In this document: positions 46,510 to 59,611 of the stretch, piece by piece | Position numbering within the stretch: the stretch's first letter is position 1 | Layout of the letters: every line of letters starts with the position of its first letter | From: Rhodococcus marinonascens NBRC 14363 | GTDB lineage: Bacteria; Actinomycetota; Actinomycetes; Mycobacteriales; Mycobacteriaceae | NCBI RefSeq assembly: GCF_001894885.1 | Contig: NZ_BCXB01000021.1 | Coordinates: 1-64,000 of the forward strand | Reading direction: 5' to 3' | DNA: 64,000 nucleotides | Translations under genes and position numbers: made by a program | Notes under the pieces: model-generated | What the model saw: the letters and a program-made list of their open reading frames with translations, nothing else | Database searches by the model: none | Told to the model about the DNA's origin: nothing

Positions 46510-49430
46510 CGATCTCCTTCAATACTGTTGTGCTCCGCGAGCCTTGTGGCCCTGCCGTTTCGGACGCCGAGTTGGTGCCGACTGAGGTTCGCGCGAATTG
46601 TCTCAGGGTCACGCACGCGGCGCAGTGTCGCCGTATTGTGAGCACCTTCGACAGTGCCGGGAAGCAGGCGCTCACCGGGGCTCCGTTTCGGCAAACCGAT
46701 TTCGGGATCGGCCTCGACAGGCGTCGAGCTGACCCGGTCGGCCTCGGACCACCCGGCGTCACCAGCCGAGTGCCAGACGCCGGGAGCACCTTCTTCGCCG
46801 GTCGGGTCGGTCAGCCAATCCGACATCATGTCGGCGAAAATCGGAGTGCCACCGGGACGTTGCGACACCTCCGCGGCTGGCGGATCGACACGCGACTGGA
46901 AGAACGACGCGGTCTTCACCGGGTTGGTGCGGTAGCGGTGCCGCACCGACACCTGATCGTCGCCGTTCGAGGAAGCTGACGTCGGCGCGGGCTGATCCGG
47001 GGCGCGCTCCGCTTCAGCACGGTTCTCGATCCGCGGCTCCGGTGCGGCGGGTGTCGCCTGCGGCTCCGGTGCGGCGGGTGTCGCCTGCGGCTCCGGTGCG
47101 GCGGGTGCCGGCTGCGGCTCGGCCGTGACTGCTTCCGGCACGGCTGCTCTTGGTGTGACCGACTGCCGCCGCCGCACAGGCAGCTTTGGCATCGCACCGG
47201 ACCCGCGGACGTTCACAACGTCATTCGGCTGAGCGGTCGCCGGGCGGGCCGAGGGTCCGGCACCGGCCGCGATGCCGCTGGCGCCGGGCTGACGCTGGGG
47301 CAGGATGCTGTTCGACGCCACCGTGACAGAGCGTGCAGGTGTCGAGGGAAGTGACGGCGGGGCCTGGTGTGTTTGCGGAGCCGGGTGTGTTTGCGGAGCA
47401 CGGACCGGCAGACCGTTTTTGGTCGCCGGCTGACGTCCCGTCTCCCGTGGCAGTGAGGGCGCCGGAATGGGGGTCCGGGCGGGTGGAACGGGGATCCTGC
47501 GCAGCGGGCCGGTCTCCTGACGACCCTCATACGAAACGATCAGCGCATTCGGGATGTGGATGCTGGCCGTCACGCCCGGGTTGCGTGCAGTATCGAAAGT
47601 TGACCGCAGACGCACAGTGAGACCGTGCCGCTTCGCGAGCCGGCTCACCACGAACAAACCCATGTGGCGCGCAGTCTCGGTACCGACCTCACCACCCGAC
47701 GCGAGACGCTCATTGATTGCGCGCAACTCATCGGACGGGATGCCGATTCCGCGGTCCGCGACCTCGAGCAGCACACCGCCGTCCACGGCGCGGGCGAAGC
47801 TGAACGTCACCACGGTGTCAGGCGGTGAAGCGCGCAGCGAGTTGTCGACGAGTTCGGCGAGGAGGTGCACGACATCGGTGACGACGGCACCGCTGAGGGC
47901 ACCTTCCGGGGTCGCGCCCACCTGCACACGCTGGTAGTCCTCCACCTCGGAGATTGCGGCACGCAGCACATCACCGAGGGCGATCGGCGCCGACTGCGAA
48001 CGGCGCACCCGGGTTCCAGCCAGAATCAGAAGATTCTCACCGTTCCGGCGCATTCGCGCCGCAAGGTGATCGAGCCGGAAAAGGCTTTCGAGTCGCTTCG
48101 GATCCTTCTCATCGAATTCGAGATTCTCGATGAGGCCAAGCTGCTGGTCTATGAGCGATTTGCTTCGCCGCGCCAGCGTTTCGAACATGTCGTTGATCCG
48201 GAGCCGTAACTGTGCCTGCTCGCCGGCGAGCCTAAGTGCCTGTCCGTGAATGTCGTCCACGGCTCTGGCGAGCTGGCCGATCTCCTCGGACGAGTGCACG
48301 GCCACCGGTTCGAACGACAGCGCCCGCGGATCGTCGCTTGCCTTGATCTGTTCGATCGACTTCGGAAGGTCGCGGCGCGCGGCCTTGAGCGCACCGTGCC
48401 GCAACCGACGGATCGGGCCGATCAGCGAACGCGACACAAGAAGCGCGAGAACGAGGGCGGTGAGCAGCGTCCCGAGAACGATCGCCGTGTCGCGCAGTGC
48501 GGCGGACCGGGTCTCTGCCGCGCGAGTCTGCACAGTGGACGCGATGTTCTGCGCCGCCTCGCTGGTCAGTTCGTGGTAGATGTCACGGCTGGCGATCAGG
48601 GAGGACCGCGCCTGCAGAACCGGGAGCGAACCGCCGCGCGCGACGTCCTTCAGGCCTTGGTCCAAGAGGGCGTTTCGGTCGACGATGTTCTTCCGCAGTG
48701 CCTCGAGACGAGGGTCGTCCGGCGGGTAGTACGGGTCGAGGACATCCAACAGACCCGATTCTGCACCGGAAGCGGCGACGATCGCTGTGGTGGGAAGGTC
48801 GCCGGCCTGTGCCCTCTCACGGCCATCCGGAGCCACGTAGGCCTCGAGTACGGCGACGTTACCCATGGCTTGCTCGAACAGTCGCCGCTGCGCTTGCCAG
48901 GCATTGCTCAACAAGTACCCCTTGTCGATGACATCGCTGTCGTCGATCTGACGCACGATGTCGTCGACCTCACGGGTGAGGCCTCTGGAGAACGCGCGGT
49001 GTCGTTGCGCGAGAAGGTCTGTGGCGGCGCCTGGAGAATCCATTAGAGCTAAGAGGGCACGGCCATCCGCGACGGTCTGGTTGATGGCGCTGGCAATTTC
49101 AGGGTTCAGTGCGGGGTTACCAGTATGTTCAGACACTTTGTCCATCAAGGCTGCCGCGGCCTCCCGGTCATCCGCCGGGAGAGTTTTCGACGTATAGCCA
49201 CTGATCACGGTACCCATTGCGGCCTCAAGAGCCACGATGTCCGGAACGCCGGCGATCCTGTCTGCCGCTTCGGTGAAGTGAACGGCGTTGCTCAACTCGG
49301 CCTGCACACGGAGTCCGCCGAGCACCATGGCGACGGTGACGGGAACCGCAAGAACCGCAGTGACCTTCCACCGCAGTCCCCAACCCGCGATATCCCAGAA
49401 CTTTGCCCGGGGCGGCGACTCCTCGCTCAT
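46506..49430 (-). CDS. cvnA: Nitrate-sensor-like histidine kinase of the conservon type
   Basis: 974 aa from the ATG at 49430 (GGAAG six bases upstream). Order: cytoplasmic start, transmembrane helix (about 20-41), extracytoplasmic NIT-type sensing domain (about 45-305), second helix (about 310-332), HAMP (ending near 400), dimerisation helices and an ATPase domain ([34 protein letters not shown]). A 350-residue Pro-rich tail includes PEPQATPAA repeats encoded by 27-bp units. The usual phosphoacceptor His motif is unclear, as in other CvnA proteins. First gene of the operon. Confidence 0.93.
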   Translation of the reverse strand: MSEESPPRAKFWDIAGWGLRWKVTAVLAVPVTVAMVLGGLRVQAELSNAVHFTEAADRIAGVPDIVALEAAMGTVISGYTSKTLPADDREAAAALMDKVSEHTGNPALNPEIASAINQTVADGRALLALMDSPGAATDLLAQRHRAFSRGLTREVDDIVRQIDDSDVIDKGYLLSNAWQAQRRLFEQAMGNVAVLEAYVAPDGRERAQAGDLPTTAIVAASGAESGLLDVLDPYYPPDDPRLEALRKNIVDRNALLDQGLKDVARGGSLPVLQARSSLIASRDIYHELTSEAAQNIASTVQTRAAETRSAALRDTAIVLGTLLTALVLALLVSRSLIGPIRRLRHGALKAARRDLPKSIEQIKASDDPRALSFEPVAVHSSEEIGQLARAVDDIHGQALRLAGEQAQLRLRINDMFETLARRSKSLIDQQLGLIENLEFDEKDPKRLESLFRLDHLAARMRRNGENLLILAGTRVRRSQSAPIALGDVLRAAISEVEDYQRVQVGATPEGALSGAVVTDVVHLLAELVDNSLRASPPDTVVTFSFARAVDGGVLLEVADRGIGIPSDELRAINERLASGGEVGTETARHMGLFVVSRLAKRHGLTVRLRSTFDTARNPGVTASIHIPNALIVSYEGRQETGPLRRIPVPPARTPIPAPSLPRETGRQPATKNGLPVRAPQTHPAPQTHQAPPSLPSTPARSVTVASNSILPQRQPGASGIAAGAGPSARPATAQPNDVVNVRGSGAMPKLPVRRRQSVTPRAAVPEAVTAEPQPAPAAPEPQATPAAPEPQATPAAPEPRIENRAEAERAPDQPAPTSASSNGDDQVSVRHRYRTNPVKTASFFQSRVDPPAAEVSQRPGGTPIFADMMSDWLTDPTGEEGAPGVWHSAGDAGWSEADRVSSTPVEADPEIGLPKRSPGERLLPGTVEGAHNTATLRRVRDPETIRANLSRHQLGVRNGRATRLAEHNSIEGDR

Positions 49431-49784
49431 CCCACGCTTCCTTTCCACCCAGTCATAGCTCACCGATCTGTGCTCGTGACTACGCCCGCGGCGCGGTACC
49501 CGTATCGGCCAGGCGAGCTTCGGAAGGGAGTGATCGCACCACTGCGCGATGTGCCGCCCCCGACTCGCCTGGTTCCGAATGTAACGAATTCATCACATCG
49601 TCATGCGCAAGATTCTTACCACAGAGATCCGTGAATTATGTACTTCTCAGTAACATCCACCCCGAAGGTCGCTCCCCCCACAGCCCTCTGCCTTTCGATC
49701 AGCGGCCCACGCTACACAGACTCCCAATCTGCAGCCGAGGCCGGAGCCCGCATCTCGCCCCTCACTCGCCCCACAAGACGCGTA

Positions 49785-49817
49785 CAGTCACCGGTGCCTT
49801 CCGGTCACCGGTGACTG
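49785..49817 (-). terminator. Terminator downstream of gyrB
   Basis: 12-bp perfect arms CAGTCACCGGTG / CACCGGTGACTG, nine-base loop, 30 bases past the gyrB stop. It separates gyrB from the cvn operon. The rest of the 417-bp gap (49431-49847) should hold the cvn promoter; I see no clear -35/-10 pair. Confidence 0.8.
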
Positions 49818-49847
49818 TTGGAACTCCGCAATCTTTGTCCCCACGCC

Positions 49848-51953
<2,106 letters not shown>

Positions 51954-52135
51954 TCAGGAGACGAGAATCGGGAATCTTGCCGCTAGTTACCTCGGCCATC
52001 CTACTGGTACGTCAGCCGCAGGAGCGCTATCCGACACCCCTGAGTGCCCTGTAGGCGAATTTTCTGGGCACCTGCGGAGTGAAAACCTAGGACGGTGCAC
52101 TCCTGGACTCGAGTCCGGGGGACTCCCGATCCCGT

Positions 52136-52699
52136 CTAGCCATAGGTGTCGCGGGGTCCGCGCCCACGAATGTGACGTTCCCCCTTGCGCCAACTCGGAG
52201 CGGTCGGACCGGTGACCCGTAGCGACTTCACCACCCCGTTCCCGACGGCCGCAGCGATCTTCGCGAGGATCTGCGGCTGCATCATCCGAAGCTGCGTAGC
52301 CCACGCCGTCGACTCCGCGGAGATACTCAGGACCCCGTCCCGAAGCCCGGTCGGTTCGGCGTGTGCAGCGATTTCCTCACCGACCACCTGCACCCACCGG
52401 CCCAGGACTGTCCCCTCGGAGACCTTGGGAGACCAACCGCGTTGCTTAGCCAGTGCACTGGTCAGAGCGCCGAACGGCTGTGGATCGCGGTCGTCCGGGC
52501 CCGGACCCGACCAACCCCGTCTGCCCCGGGTGCGCAGGCTCCGCGCCCCTGATCCGGATCGACGGCCCTGGCCCACGGATTTTCCGCTCGCCTTCGCTGC
52601 CGCACGAGCCTCTTCGAGCGCTCGACGCGCAAGGTCGATCCCCTTCACCTCGGGTTCGCGGACTTCCTTGGGTGTGGTGGGTTCGGAATCATCCGTCAT
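52136..52699 (-). CDS. dciA: DciA-family replication protein (DUF721)
   Basis: 187 aa from the ATG at 52699, eleven bases inside recF. A disordered basic N-terminal part ([20 protein letters not shown]) precedes the DUF721 domain (about 90-175: [40 protein letters not shown]). DciA loads the replicative helicase DnaB in bacteria lacking DnaC/DnaI. Corresponds to Rv0004. Confidence 0.93.
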   Translation of the reverse strand: MTDDSEPTTPKEVREPEVKGIDLARRALEEARAAAKASGKSVGQGRRSGSGARSLRTRGRRGWSGPGPDDRDPQPFGALTSALAKQRGWSPKVSEGTVLGRWVQVVGEEIAAHAEPTGLRDGVLSISAESTAWATQLRMMQPQILAKIAAAVGNGVVKSLRVTGPTAPSWRKGERHIRGRGPRDTYG

Positions 52700-53924
52700 G
52701 ACCGGCTTCCCCTGTCTCTTCTGCGATGCGCGAGATCCGTCCGTGGTCGGTGTCGTGGGCCTCGACGCCGAAGCCGACGGCGTCGAGTTCCTTCGGAACA
52801 TCTTCCGCCACCGCCGCAGTAATCAATACCTGTTCCGCGTCCACGGCGATCTCGGCCAGTGCCCGCCGACGGCGACGGTCGAGTTCGGCGAATACGTCGT
52901 CCAGCATGAGCACCGGGTCGCTGCCGTCTGACCGCAGCAAGGCGAATGCGGCCAGTCGCAGCGACAGCGCGACTGACCAGGACTCCCCGTGACTTGCGAA
53001 TCCCTTGGCCGGAGTGTCACCGAGGTGCAGTTCGAGATCGTCGCGATGAGGTCCGACGAGGCACACACCGCGGTCGATCTCCTTAGACCGCATCACGGAC
53101 AGTTCGTGCAGGAATCGCTTCTCGAGAAACGCGATGTCACCCGCCTCCGGCTGCCGCGCAGGTTCGACGAACTCCGGTGGCAGCGAATCGCCCAGACTCG
53201 AGCGGTAGCGGATACCTGCGGGCCTCGATTCAGGGGCCAGCGAATGATACGACTGGGCGAGATGCGGCGCGAGATCGTGGACGAGGTGGAGCCGTCCGGC
53301 GAGGAGTTGGGCGCCGTGGGCGGCGAGGTGCCCGTCCCATACTTCCAGTGTTGCAAGAGCACTCGCTCCTTCCTCTGTCGATCTATCACTCTTGCGCGAC
53401 ACGCGCCGTAGCGCCCCGCCCGCGGTCTTGAGCAACGCCGAGCGCTGCCGCAGCACACGGTCGTAGTCCGCCCGCACCGCAGCCATCCGAGGGATGCGCG
53501 AGGTGAGTAGTTCGTCGAGGTAGCGGCGCCTATCGCCGGGGTCGCCGCGCACGAGTGACAAGTCTTCCGGCGCGAACAACACCGTCTGAAGAATCCCCAG
53601 AATCTCCCGCGGACGCCGGGTGGGCGACTGGTTGATCCGAGCCCTATTGGATTTGCCCTCGTTCAATTCGACATCGACGGTCAGTTCTCTGCCGACGTTG
53701 ACGACTGTCGCACCGGTGAACGCCCGACCGGTTCCCGATCTCATCAACGGAGCATCCGAACTCACCCGATGCGAAGAGAGCGCGGATAGGTAGCCAAGCG
53801 CCTCCAGAATATTCGTCTTACCGTGACCGTTGGGTCCCACAAAGACGGTGCAACCCGGACGCAGGTCGAGAACGAGTGCGTCCCAGGAACGGAAGTCTCT
53901 GAGCGAGAGTGCGCGAACGAACAC
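52689..53924 (-). CDS. recF: DNA repair/replication protein RecF
   Basis: 411 aa. SMC-like ATPase: Walker [10 protein letters not shown] (30-38), signature [17 protein letters not shown], Walker [18 protein letters not shown]. It loads RecA at single-strand gaps with RecO and RecR. It starts one base from the gnd stop and overlaps dciA, so the three genes form one transcript. Confidence 0.97.
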   Translation of the reverse strand: MFVRALSLRDFRSWDALVLDLRPGCTVFVGPNGHGKTNILEALGYLSALSSHRVSSDAPLMRSGTGRAFTGATVVNVGRELTVDVELNEGKSNRARINQSPTRRPREILGILQTVLFAPEDLSLVRGDPGDRRRYLDELLTSRIPRMAAVRADYDRVLRQRSALLKTAGGALRRVSRKSDRSTEEGASALATLEVWDGHLAAHGAQLLAGRLHLVHDLAPHLAQSYHSLAPESRPAGIRYRSSLGDSLPPEFVEPARQPEAGDIAFLEKRFLHELSVMRSKEIDRGVCLVGPHRDDLELHLGDTPAKGFASHGESWSVALSLRLAAFALLRSDGSDPVLMLDDVFAELDRRRRRALAEIAVDAEQVLITAAVAEDVPKELDAVGFGVEAHDTDHGRISRIAEETGEAGHDG

Positions 53925-54836
53925 CTATTTTCCAGAACCGGCTTCTTCGTCGCCGGCCGCCTTGTGCACAGCGTGCCCACCGAACTGGTTACGCAACGCC
54001 GACACGGCCTTCATTGCGGGGGAATCGCCCTGACGGGACGCGAACCGCGCGAACAGGGCTGCGGAGATTACCGGTGCCGGAACGGCGTGTTTGATCGCTT
54101 CCTCTACAGTCCACCGGCCCTCACCGGAATCCGCTGTATACCCGGAGATCTCGGTGAAGTCGGGATCGTCCGCGAGAGCCTTCACGAGTAGTTCCAACAG
54201 CCACGACCGGACCACGGTCCCCTTCGTCCACGCACGGAGTACACCGTGGACATTCGTTACGAGATCCTCTGCTTCGAGGAGTTCGTAGCCTTCGGCATAG
54301 GCCTGCATCAATCCGTACTCGATGCCGTTGTGGATCATCTTCGCGTAGTGCCCTGCTCCGATCGGGCCGGCGTGGACGAACCCGTCCGCACGCTCGCCCT
54401 CGGGGCGCAGAGCGTCGAAGATCGGGAGCGCACGCTCGACATCTGCTTCCGATCCACCGACCATCAACCCGTAGCCGTTGTCGAGTCCCCAGACACCGCC
54501 GGACACTCCACAGTCGAGGTAGCCGATTCCACGCGAACCGAGCATCTCGCCATGCATACGGTCGTCGGTGTATCTCGAGTTACCTCCGTCGATCACGAGG
54601 TCGCCGGACTCGAGTACCGACGACAACTCCGTCACGGTGTCCTGGGTGATCTTTCCTGCCGGCACCATTACCCAGACGACCCGGGGAGCCTCGAGTCGCT
54701 GCGCGAGTTCGGATAGGGAGGCCACATCGGTGACTTCGGGGCGGGGGTCGAAGCCGAACACCTCGTGTCCATGCGCACGCAGCCGCTCGCGCATGTTGAA
54801 TCCCATCTTTCCGAGCCCGACCAACCCGATCTTCAT
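53925..54836 (-). CDS. gnd: 6-phosphogluconate dehydrogenase, short decarboxylating form
   Basis: 303 aa, the shorter bacterial GndA-type. N-terminal Rossmann motif LVGLGKMGFNM, substrate-binding DCGVSGGVWGLDNGYGLMVG, catalytic Lys and Asn in HYAKMIHNGIEYG, and a C-terminal helical domain. Oxidises 6-phosphogluconate to ribulose 5-phosphate in the pentose phosphate pathway. Its place between dnaN and recF is odd functionally, but the arrangement is known in Rhodococcus, Nocardia and Streptomyces. Confidence 0.96.
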   Translation of the reverse strand: MKIGLVGLGKMGFNMRERLRAHGHEVFGFDPRPEVTDVASLSELAQRLEAPRVVWVMVPAGKITQDTVTELSSVLESGDLVIDGGNSRYTDDRMHGEMLGSRGIGYLDCGVSGGVWGLDNGYGLMVGGSEADVERALPIFDALRPEGERADGFVHAGPIGAGHYAKMIHNGIEYGLMQAYAEGYELLEAEDLVTNVHGVLRAWTKGTVVRSWLLELLVKALADDPDFTEISGYTADSGEGRWTVEEAIKHAVPAPVISAALFARFASRQGDSPAMKAVSALRNQFGGHAVHKAAGDEEAGSGK

Positions 54837-54898
54837 CGTGATCTCCGTCCACTCGCTGAGATTTCCTCCGCCGGTACCTCAGTCGCCGACTTTGCAGG

Positions 54899-56083
54899 TC
54901 AGCCGGGGAGTCGGACTGGCATCAGTAGGTAGGTGTATGCGCTGGCCGGAGCCGTGAAGTTGCCGGAATCGTTGGGTTCGATCGCGTCCTCGGTGACCGG
55001 ACGCAGTACTGCGGGGCGACTGGGTGTCGTGAAACCGAACAGCACCTCCTCGCTGTGCAGCGAGGACAGCCCGTCGAGTAGGTAGCCCGGATTGAAGGCA
55101 ATCGTGAGCGGTTCGCCTTGGAAGAAGGCGTTCAATCCTTCCTCAGCGCGGCCCGCGTCGTCCCCACCGGCGGAGAGCAAGAGTCCCTCGGTCGAGAACT
55201 GGAGTCGAACCTGCGCACCACGCTCGGCGACCAACGCCACACGCTTGATGGCCTCGACGAGCGGAGCGACCTCGACCGTGGCCATCGCTGCGTGCTCGGA
55301 CGGCAAGAGTTGCCGGAATTTTGGAAATTCGGCATCGAGCAGGCGGGTGGTGTTGCGCCGCCCGCCGTTCACGATGCCGAGCAGTCCGTCGTTGCCGACC
55401 GACGAGCCCGAACCGAGAGCCAGCTCGACCGGAGAAGTGCCATCTCCGGTAAGAGTTTTCGCCGCCTCGGAGAGTGTCTTCGCCGGCACCAGGATCGCAG
55501 CGGTCGTGTCTGAGCCGGTCGGCGACCACTCGAGTTCGCGGACCGCAAGACGAAACCGATCCGTGGCGGCGAGGACGATCGCATTGTCCTCGATCTCAAC
55601 CCGGATGCCCGTAAGCATGGGGAGGGTGTCATCCCTTCCTGCCGCGACGGCCACCTGACTGATGGCCTCGGAAAATAGGTCGACCGGGATGGAGCCGGTC
55701 TGCTCCGGTAACTGGGGTAGTTGGGGATAGTCCTCGACCGGCATGGTCGGGAGGGAAAACTTGGCGCTTCCGCAGGTGATCAAGACGCGACTGCCCTCGA
55801 GCGTCACGTCGACCGGCTTGTTCGGGAGCGACTTGGTGATATCGGCGAGCAGTTTGCCCGACACCAGAACCTGGCCGACGCTCTCGACCTCCGCAGCAAC
55901 CCGAACCTGGGCGGACACCTCGTAGTCGAATCCGGAAACCGTCAACCCTTGTTCGGTCGCGTCCAGGAGAACCCCGCCGAGGACCGGGACCGGGGGGCGC
56001 GACGGCAGAGTACGAGCGACCCACGTCACTGAATCAGCGAATTCTTCCCGGGAGACACGAAACTTCAGGCTTCCAAGCTCCAT
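54899..56083 (-). CDS. dnaN: DNA polymerase III sliding clamp (beta)
   Basis: 394 aa from the ATG at 56083, with GAGAGGAA upstream; a GTG nine codons earlier has a weaker site. Three clamp domains of about 125 residues each: [20 protein letters not shown] and [20 protein letters not shown] at the start, and a typical C-terminal [10 protein letters not shown]. It forms the ring that tethers polymerase. Confidence 0.97.
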   Translation of the reverse strand: MELGSLKFRVSREEFADSVTWVARTLPSRPPVPVLGGVLLDATEQGLTVSGFDYEVSAQVRVAAEVESVGQVLVSGKLLADITKSLPNKPVDVTLEGSRVLITCGSAKFSLPTMPVEDYPQLPQLPEQTGSIPVDLFSEAISQVAVAAGRDDTLPMLTGIRVEIEDNAIVLAATDRFRLAVRELEWSPTGSDTTAAILVPAKTLSEAAKTLTGDGTSPVELALGSGSSVGNDGLLGIVNGGRRNTTRLLDAEFPKFRQLLPSEHAAMATVEVAPLVEAIKRVALVAERGAQVRLQFSTEGLLLSAGGDDAGRAEEGLNAFFQGEPLTIAFNPGYLLDGLSSLHSEEVLFGFTTPSRPAVLRPVTEDAIEPNDSGNFTAPASAYTYLLMPVRLPG

Positions 56084-56481
56084 CGCCGGGTTGTTCCTCT
56101 CGGTAGGCACGGTTGTTCGCCACGGTCGGGCCGTGACCGAAGCACTGCAGTCTTACACAGAGCGACGATGCATAACCGTATGCCCTCGAGGACGAACTTG
56201 AAAGTGGAACGGTCTCGTCCTCGAGTCTCTCATGGAGGCCTGTGAACTGACACAATCCCCAACCCTGTTTTGAAAGAGTTTCCTAGAAGGATTAATCAGA
56301 AGTACTATTAGGTCCTGTGGAATCTGTGGACGAACAGTCGTAGACGCTGGTGGGTTCAGGTTCCCGTGTGTGGAATTCTCGAGGACAAACTCGAGGACCA
56401 ATCCGGTACCCGTGTGGACTACTCGAGGTTGTAAAAAGTTCTTCACCTTCTGTCCACAGAGATTCCACCTAATCCCCACAC

Positions 56482-56490
56482 TTATCCACA
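56482..56490 (+). promoter_or_regulatory. Consensus DnaA box
   Basis: TTATCCACA, the exact strong DnaA-binding 9-mer, at the edge of a cluster of weaker boxes in the dnaN-dnaA gap. Confidence 0.85.
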
Positions 56491-56568
56491 GGTGTGAATG
56501 TTCCAAATCCAGGTCACAGCGTCGGCGTGTTGCCTCGGTGTGTCCGATGCCCACCCGGTCCACCAAAC

Positions 56569-56633
56569 CTCGAGGATCGCTCGAGCAGACCCTCGAGGCA
56601 CCCCTCGAGTAGACCCTCGAGGGGTGCCTCGAG
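56569..56633. repeat. Phased CTCGAG array with 18-bp inverted repeat
   Basis: CTCGAG starts at 56569, 56580, 56592, 56604, 56616 and 56628: one 11-bp step, then exact 12-bp steps. The last four also form a perfect inverted repeat, CTCGAGGCACCCCTCGAG (56592-56609) and its complement (56616-56633), around TAGACC. Five more CTCGAG lie at 56185, 56220, 56378, 56390 and 56422. Confidence 0.95.
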
Positions 56634-56675
56634 TGATCTTGGCGCGGAGTCGCAGCCCGGAGAGTCCAGAAACGA

Positions 56676-56709
56676 CCTGTGCCCCCGGTAGGGCTACCGG
56701 GGGCACAGG
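56676..56709 (-). terminator. dnaA terminator
   Basis: 16-bp perfect arms CCTGTGCCCCCGGTAG / CTACCGGGGGCACAGG with a two-base gap, 17 bases past the dnaA stop. Confidence 0.85.
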
Positions 56710-56726
56710 AACGGCAATCGTCGGAT

Positions 56727-58325
56727 CTACCTCTTGGACCGCTGCTTGATCCGGGCGGTGAGTTCCTGGACCTGGTCGTAGACCTTCCGACGCTCCGTCA
56801 TTTCCTTGCGAATTTTCTTGTCCGCGTACATGACGGTGGTGTGGTCGCGCCCGAACGTCTGGCCGATCTTAGGCAGAGACAGGTCGGTGAGTTCACGACA
56901 CAGGTACATAGAGATCTGCCGTGCCGACGCGAGCGGCCGGGCCTTTCCGGGGCCGCAGAGGTCGTCGATGGACATGTTGAAGTACTCCGCGGTGACCGCC
57001 ATGATTGTGGCTGCGTTGATCTCGAGGCTTGACGAATCGGGCATGAGATCGCGCAGAACCACTTCGGCAAGGGTTAGGTCGAGGGGTTGACGGTTGAGAG
57101 AGGCGAATGCCGTCACGCGGATGAGAGCACCCTCGAGTTCCCGGATGTTGCGTTCGATCCGGGAGGCGATCAACTCGAGGACGTCGTAAGGCACCTCGAG
57201 CCGGTCCATTCGGGCCTTCTTGCTGAGGATCGCGATGCGGGTCTCGAGTTCCGGCGGCTGAACATCAGTGATCAGACCCCATTCGAAGCGAGTCCTGAGG
57301 CGTTCCTCGAGAGTGGCCAACTGCTTCGGCGGACGGTCGGAAGACACGACGATCTGCTTGTTCGCGTTGTGCAGGGTGTTGAAGGTATGGAAGAACTCTT
57401 CCTGAATACCTTCTTTGCCCTCGATGAACTGGATATCGTCCACCAATAGCACGTCGGTCTCGCGGTAGCGGCGCTTGAACGCCACTTTGCGGTCGTCGCG
57501 GAGGCTGTTGATGAAGTCGTTGGTGAACTCTTCGGTGGAGACATACTTGACCCGCATACCGGGGAACAACCGTTGGGCGTAGTGGCCGGCTGCGTGCAGA
57601 AGGTGGGTTTTGCCGAGTCCGGAGGCTCCCCAGATGAACAGTGGGTTGTACGCCCTTGCCGGGGCCTCCGCGATGGCAACTGCGGCGGCGTGAGCGAACC
57701 GGTTGGACGATCCGATCACGAATGTGTCGAACGTGTACTTCGCGTTGAGACTGTTCGCCCCGGTCGCCGCAGGTGTAGGGCCGGCAGGCGGTTTGGAGAA
57801 ATATGACGGCCATGACTCGTGGACGCTCGCCAGCGCCTCGCTGTCGTCGTCGACTTCTTCGAAGTCCGTCGTGTCGGAGTACGGCTGATCCTCCGAGCTG
57901 AATCGGCGCCTGCGGAACGATGTGGAATTTGCCACCGAAGACTCGAGATGTTGGGGCGGGTGGATCGGTTCCGATTCCTGCAGGTGTGCCCTTACGGGAG
58001 GTTCGGTAGGTGTGGGTTCGGACGCCGGCGTGTCGTCGACGGGGGCGGCAATACGAACGCCGATCCCTTCCACCTGCTCACCGAGACGTCGGCCCAGTGC
58101 GTGCAGGATCGGTTCACGAAGATCACGTTCGATTGCTTCCTGAGCGAACGGTGACGGAACCGACAGCAGGGCGAATCCCTGTGCCAGCGTCAGCGGTTTG
58201 ACGAGAGCCAACCACGCCTTCTGTCCCCTCGTCAGCGGTGGCAGATCACCGCCTGGCGCATCGGACGTGAGGTCTGCGACAACGTCGATCCAGATCCGTG
58301 CAAGGGCGTTCGGATCGTCGTTCAC
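56727..58325 (-). CDS. dnaA: Chromosomal replication initiator DnaA
   Basis: 532 aa, GTG start with GGAGG six bases upstream. Domain I (about 1-90), a long linker (about 100-195), AAA+ domain III with Walker [14 protein letters not shown] (about 231-243), Walker [10 protein letters not shown] (about 291-299) and arginine-finger region, and DNA-binding domain IV with [20 protein letters not shown] and the [13 protein letters not shown] signature (about 489-501). It binds DnaA boxes in the flanking gaps and opens oriC. Confidence 0.98.
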   Translation of the reverse strand: MNDDPNALARIWIDVVADLTSDAPGGDLPPLTRGQKAWLALVKPLTLAQGFALLSVPSPFAQEAIERDLREPILHALGRRLGEQVEGIGVRIAAPVDDTPASEPTPTEPPVRAHLQESEPIHPPQHLESSVANSTSFRRRRFSSEDQPYSDTTDFEEVDDDSEALASVHESWPSYFSKPPAGPTPAATGANSLNAKYTFDTFVIGSSNRFAHAAAVAIAEAPARAYNPLFIWGASGLGKTHLLHAAGHYAQRLFPGMRVKYVSTEEFTNDFINSLRDDRKVAFKRRYRETDVLLVDDIQFIEGKEGIQEEFFHTFNTLHNANKQIVVSSDRPPKQLATLEERLRTRFEWGLITDVQPPELETRIAILSKKARMDRLEVPYDVLELIASRIERNIRELEGALIRVTAFASLNRQPLDLTLAEVVLRDLMPDSSSLEINAATIMAVTAEYFNMSIDDLCGPGKARPLASARQISMYLCRELTDLSLPKIGQTFGRDHTTVMYADKKIRKEMTERRKVYDQVQELTARIKQRSKR

Positions 58326-59061
58326 GTGGTTCCTCCCCAGTTTGTTCGCGGACTCGGCGTCTGGCGGTGCCGAGTAGAGATGGCGGTGCCTGGTGTCGAG
58401 GTGAAGATGGGAGATCCCCGACCTGAGGATGGACCCTTACGAATCTACGAATATGCCATCTGAACTGTGTTTCCACACAATTATCCACAGATGTGGACTA
58501 ATTGCAGTCGCCTCCCGGTGAGGCGCGGTTGCGCGGCGAGTAACCCAGATTCGGAGCGTTGACCTGCGCTTATGTCTGCGAAAAGGGGGATGTGCGCGTT
58601 CGGTGACCTGGGAAGTGGGGGTCGTCAACTACCCTCGGGGCGATCCGAATCGGCATACCATCCGCGACCTGTGGATGAATTGTGGCTAATGTGCAGATGA
58701 GAACGGTGAAGTCGAGGACGGGGCACTCGATCAGGGTTCATCGGCGAGACCATGCATAGACGCTAGCAACAGTATCGGCAACCTCACAGCGGTTTGCCAC
58801 ATTGAATGTTGGATGCAAATATTTGTCGATCCTCGGCGTGTCGGTGATAGATGAGCCGGGGTATGCAGGTAAGTGAGTTTGACCTGACTGGGAGTGGTAA
58901 GTACTCTCGAACGGTCACCCTGTGGTGAGGTGGCGGTTTCGTGCTGGCTCGAGTCCCGTATCGAGGTCGTTCCATCCCACCCAGCGTATGAGCACCTGAG
59001 TTTTGCCAATGTTAGATCCATGACGCCGGGAGGCGTCGATGAATTTCGAGGAGTGTTGACC
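58326..59061. other. dnaA-rpmH intergenic region with DnaA boxes
   Basis: No gene. DnaA boxes: TTATCCACA at 58481-58489, TAGTCCACA on the minus strand at 58492-58500, three bases apart and facing each other, and TCATCCACA (minus) at 58670-58678. The first pair lies about 160 bp upstream of dnaA and suits autoregulation. A possible rpmH promoter is TTGACC (58879) with TACTCT (58902), 17 bases apart. Confidence 0.7.
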
Positions 59062-59205
59062 GTGGCCAAGGGCAAGCGGACGTTCCAGCCGAACAACCGA
59101 CGCCGCGCGCGCGTTCACGGCTTCCGTCTTCGTATGCGGACCCGTGCGGGCCGTGCAATCGTTTCGTCGCGTCGCCGCAAGGGCCGCGAATCCCTCACCG
59201 CCTGA
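59062..59205 (+). CDS. rpmH: Ribosomal protein L34
   Basis: 47 aa, strongly basic. GTG start with GAGGAG upstream. Contains the L34 signature [20 protein letters not shown]. Component of the large ribosomal subunit. First gene of the rpmH-rnpA-yidD-yidC-jag cluster; 28 bp before rnpA. Confidence 0.97.
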   Translation: MAKGKRTFQPNNRRRARVHGFRLRMRTRAGRAIVSSRRRKGRESLTA

Positions 59206-59233
59206 TCCTGAAATCTGGGATCAGGAGCTCGGG

Positions 59234-59611
59234 GTGTTGCCTGAGCCGCACCGATTACGTCGTCATGCGGATTTTTCCTTGACTGTGCGACGTGGTCGTC
59301 GGATGGGTAGAGGCGATCTAGTTGTGCACGCGCTAGACCATGCGCAGACAGACAAGCTGGTGAGTAGTGGCGGTCCGCGATTCGGACTTGTCGTGAGTAA
59401 GGCTGTCGGGCCGGCGGTGACTCGTCATCGAGTCGCACGCCGGCTTCGTCATGTGTGTGTTGACTTGATAGAGCTCATCCCCACCGGGACCGATGTAGTG
59501 ATTCGTGCCCTTCCCGGAGCGGCGACCGCAAGCAGTCGCGATCTGGACAAGCAACTTCGTGCAGGTCTGCTTCGATTGGATCTTCTTGCACCCGTGAGTA
59601 ACTCGGCATGA
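59234..59611 (+). CDS. rnpA: Ribonuclease P protein component
   Basis: 125 aa from a GTG at 59234 with AGGAG six bases upstream. Signature VTRHRVARRLRHVCVDLIEL and a preceding RFGLVVSKAVGPA strand. It helps the RNase P RNA cleave 5' leaders from tRNAs. Overlaps yidD (ATGA). Confidence 0.95.
   Translation: MLPEPHRLRRHADFSLTVRRGRRMGRGDLVVHALDHAQTDKLVSSGGPRFGLVVSKAVGPAVTRHRVARRLRHVCVDLIELIPTGTDVVIRALPGAATASSRDLDKQLRAGLLRLDLLAPVSNSA

Larger units (their letters stand above)
56084..56726. other. oriC: dnaN-dnaA intergenic region
   Basis: DnaA-box-like 9-mers cluster between 56316 and 56490: TTATCCACA at 56482, CTGTCCACA at 56450, ATCCCCACA at 56472, and on the other strand TCGTCCACA (56325), TAGTCCACA (56413), AATTCCACA (56369) and GATTCCACA (56316). 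Next to them, 56271-56312 is the most AT-rich stretch and a candidate unwinding site. CTCGAG occurs eleven times in this gap. The dnaA terminator lies at its right end. Confidence 0.88.

Noticed and set aside
49431-49784. Small gene between gyrB and the cvn operon
   Set aside because: Frames there are short or Arg/Ser-rich and lack ribosome sites; the space is better explained as the cvn promoter region.
52105-52116. GGACTCGAGTCC palindrome as dciA terminator or a twelfth member of the CTCGAG system
   Set aside because: Single isolated palindrome with short arms; too weak for a terminator and not phased with other CTCGAG sites.
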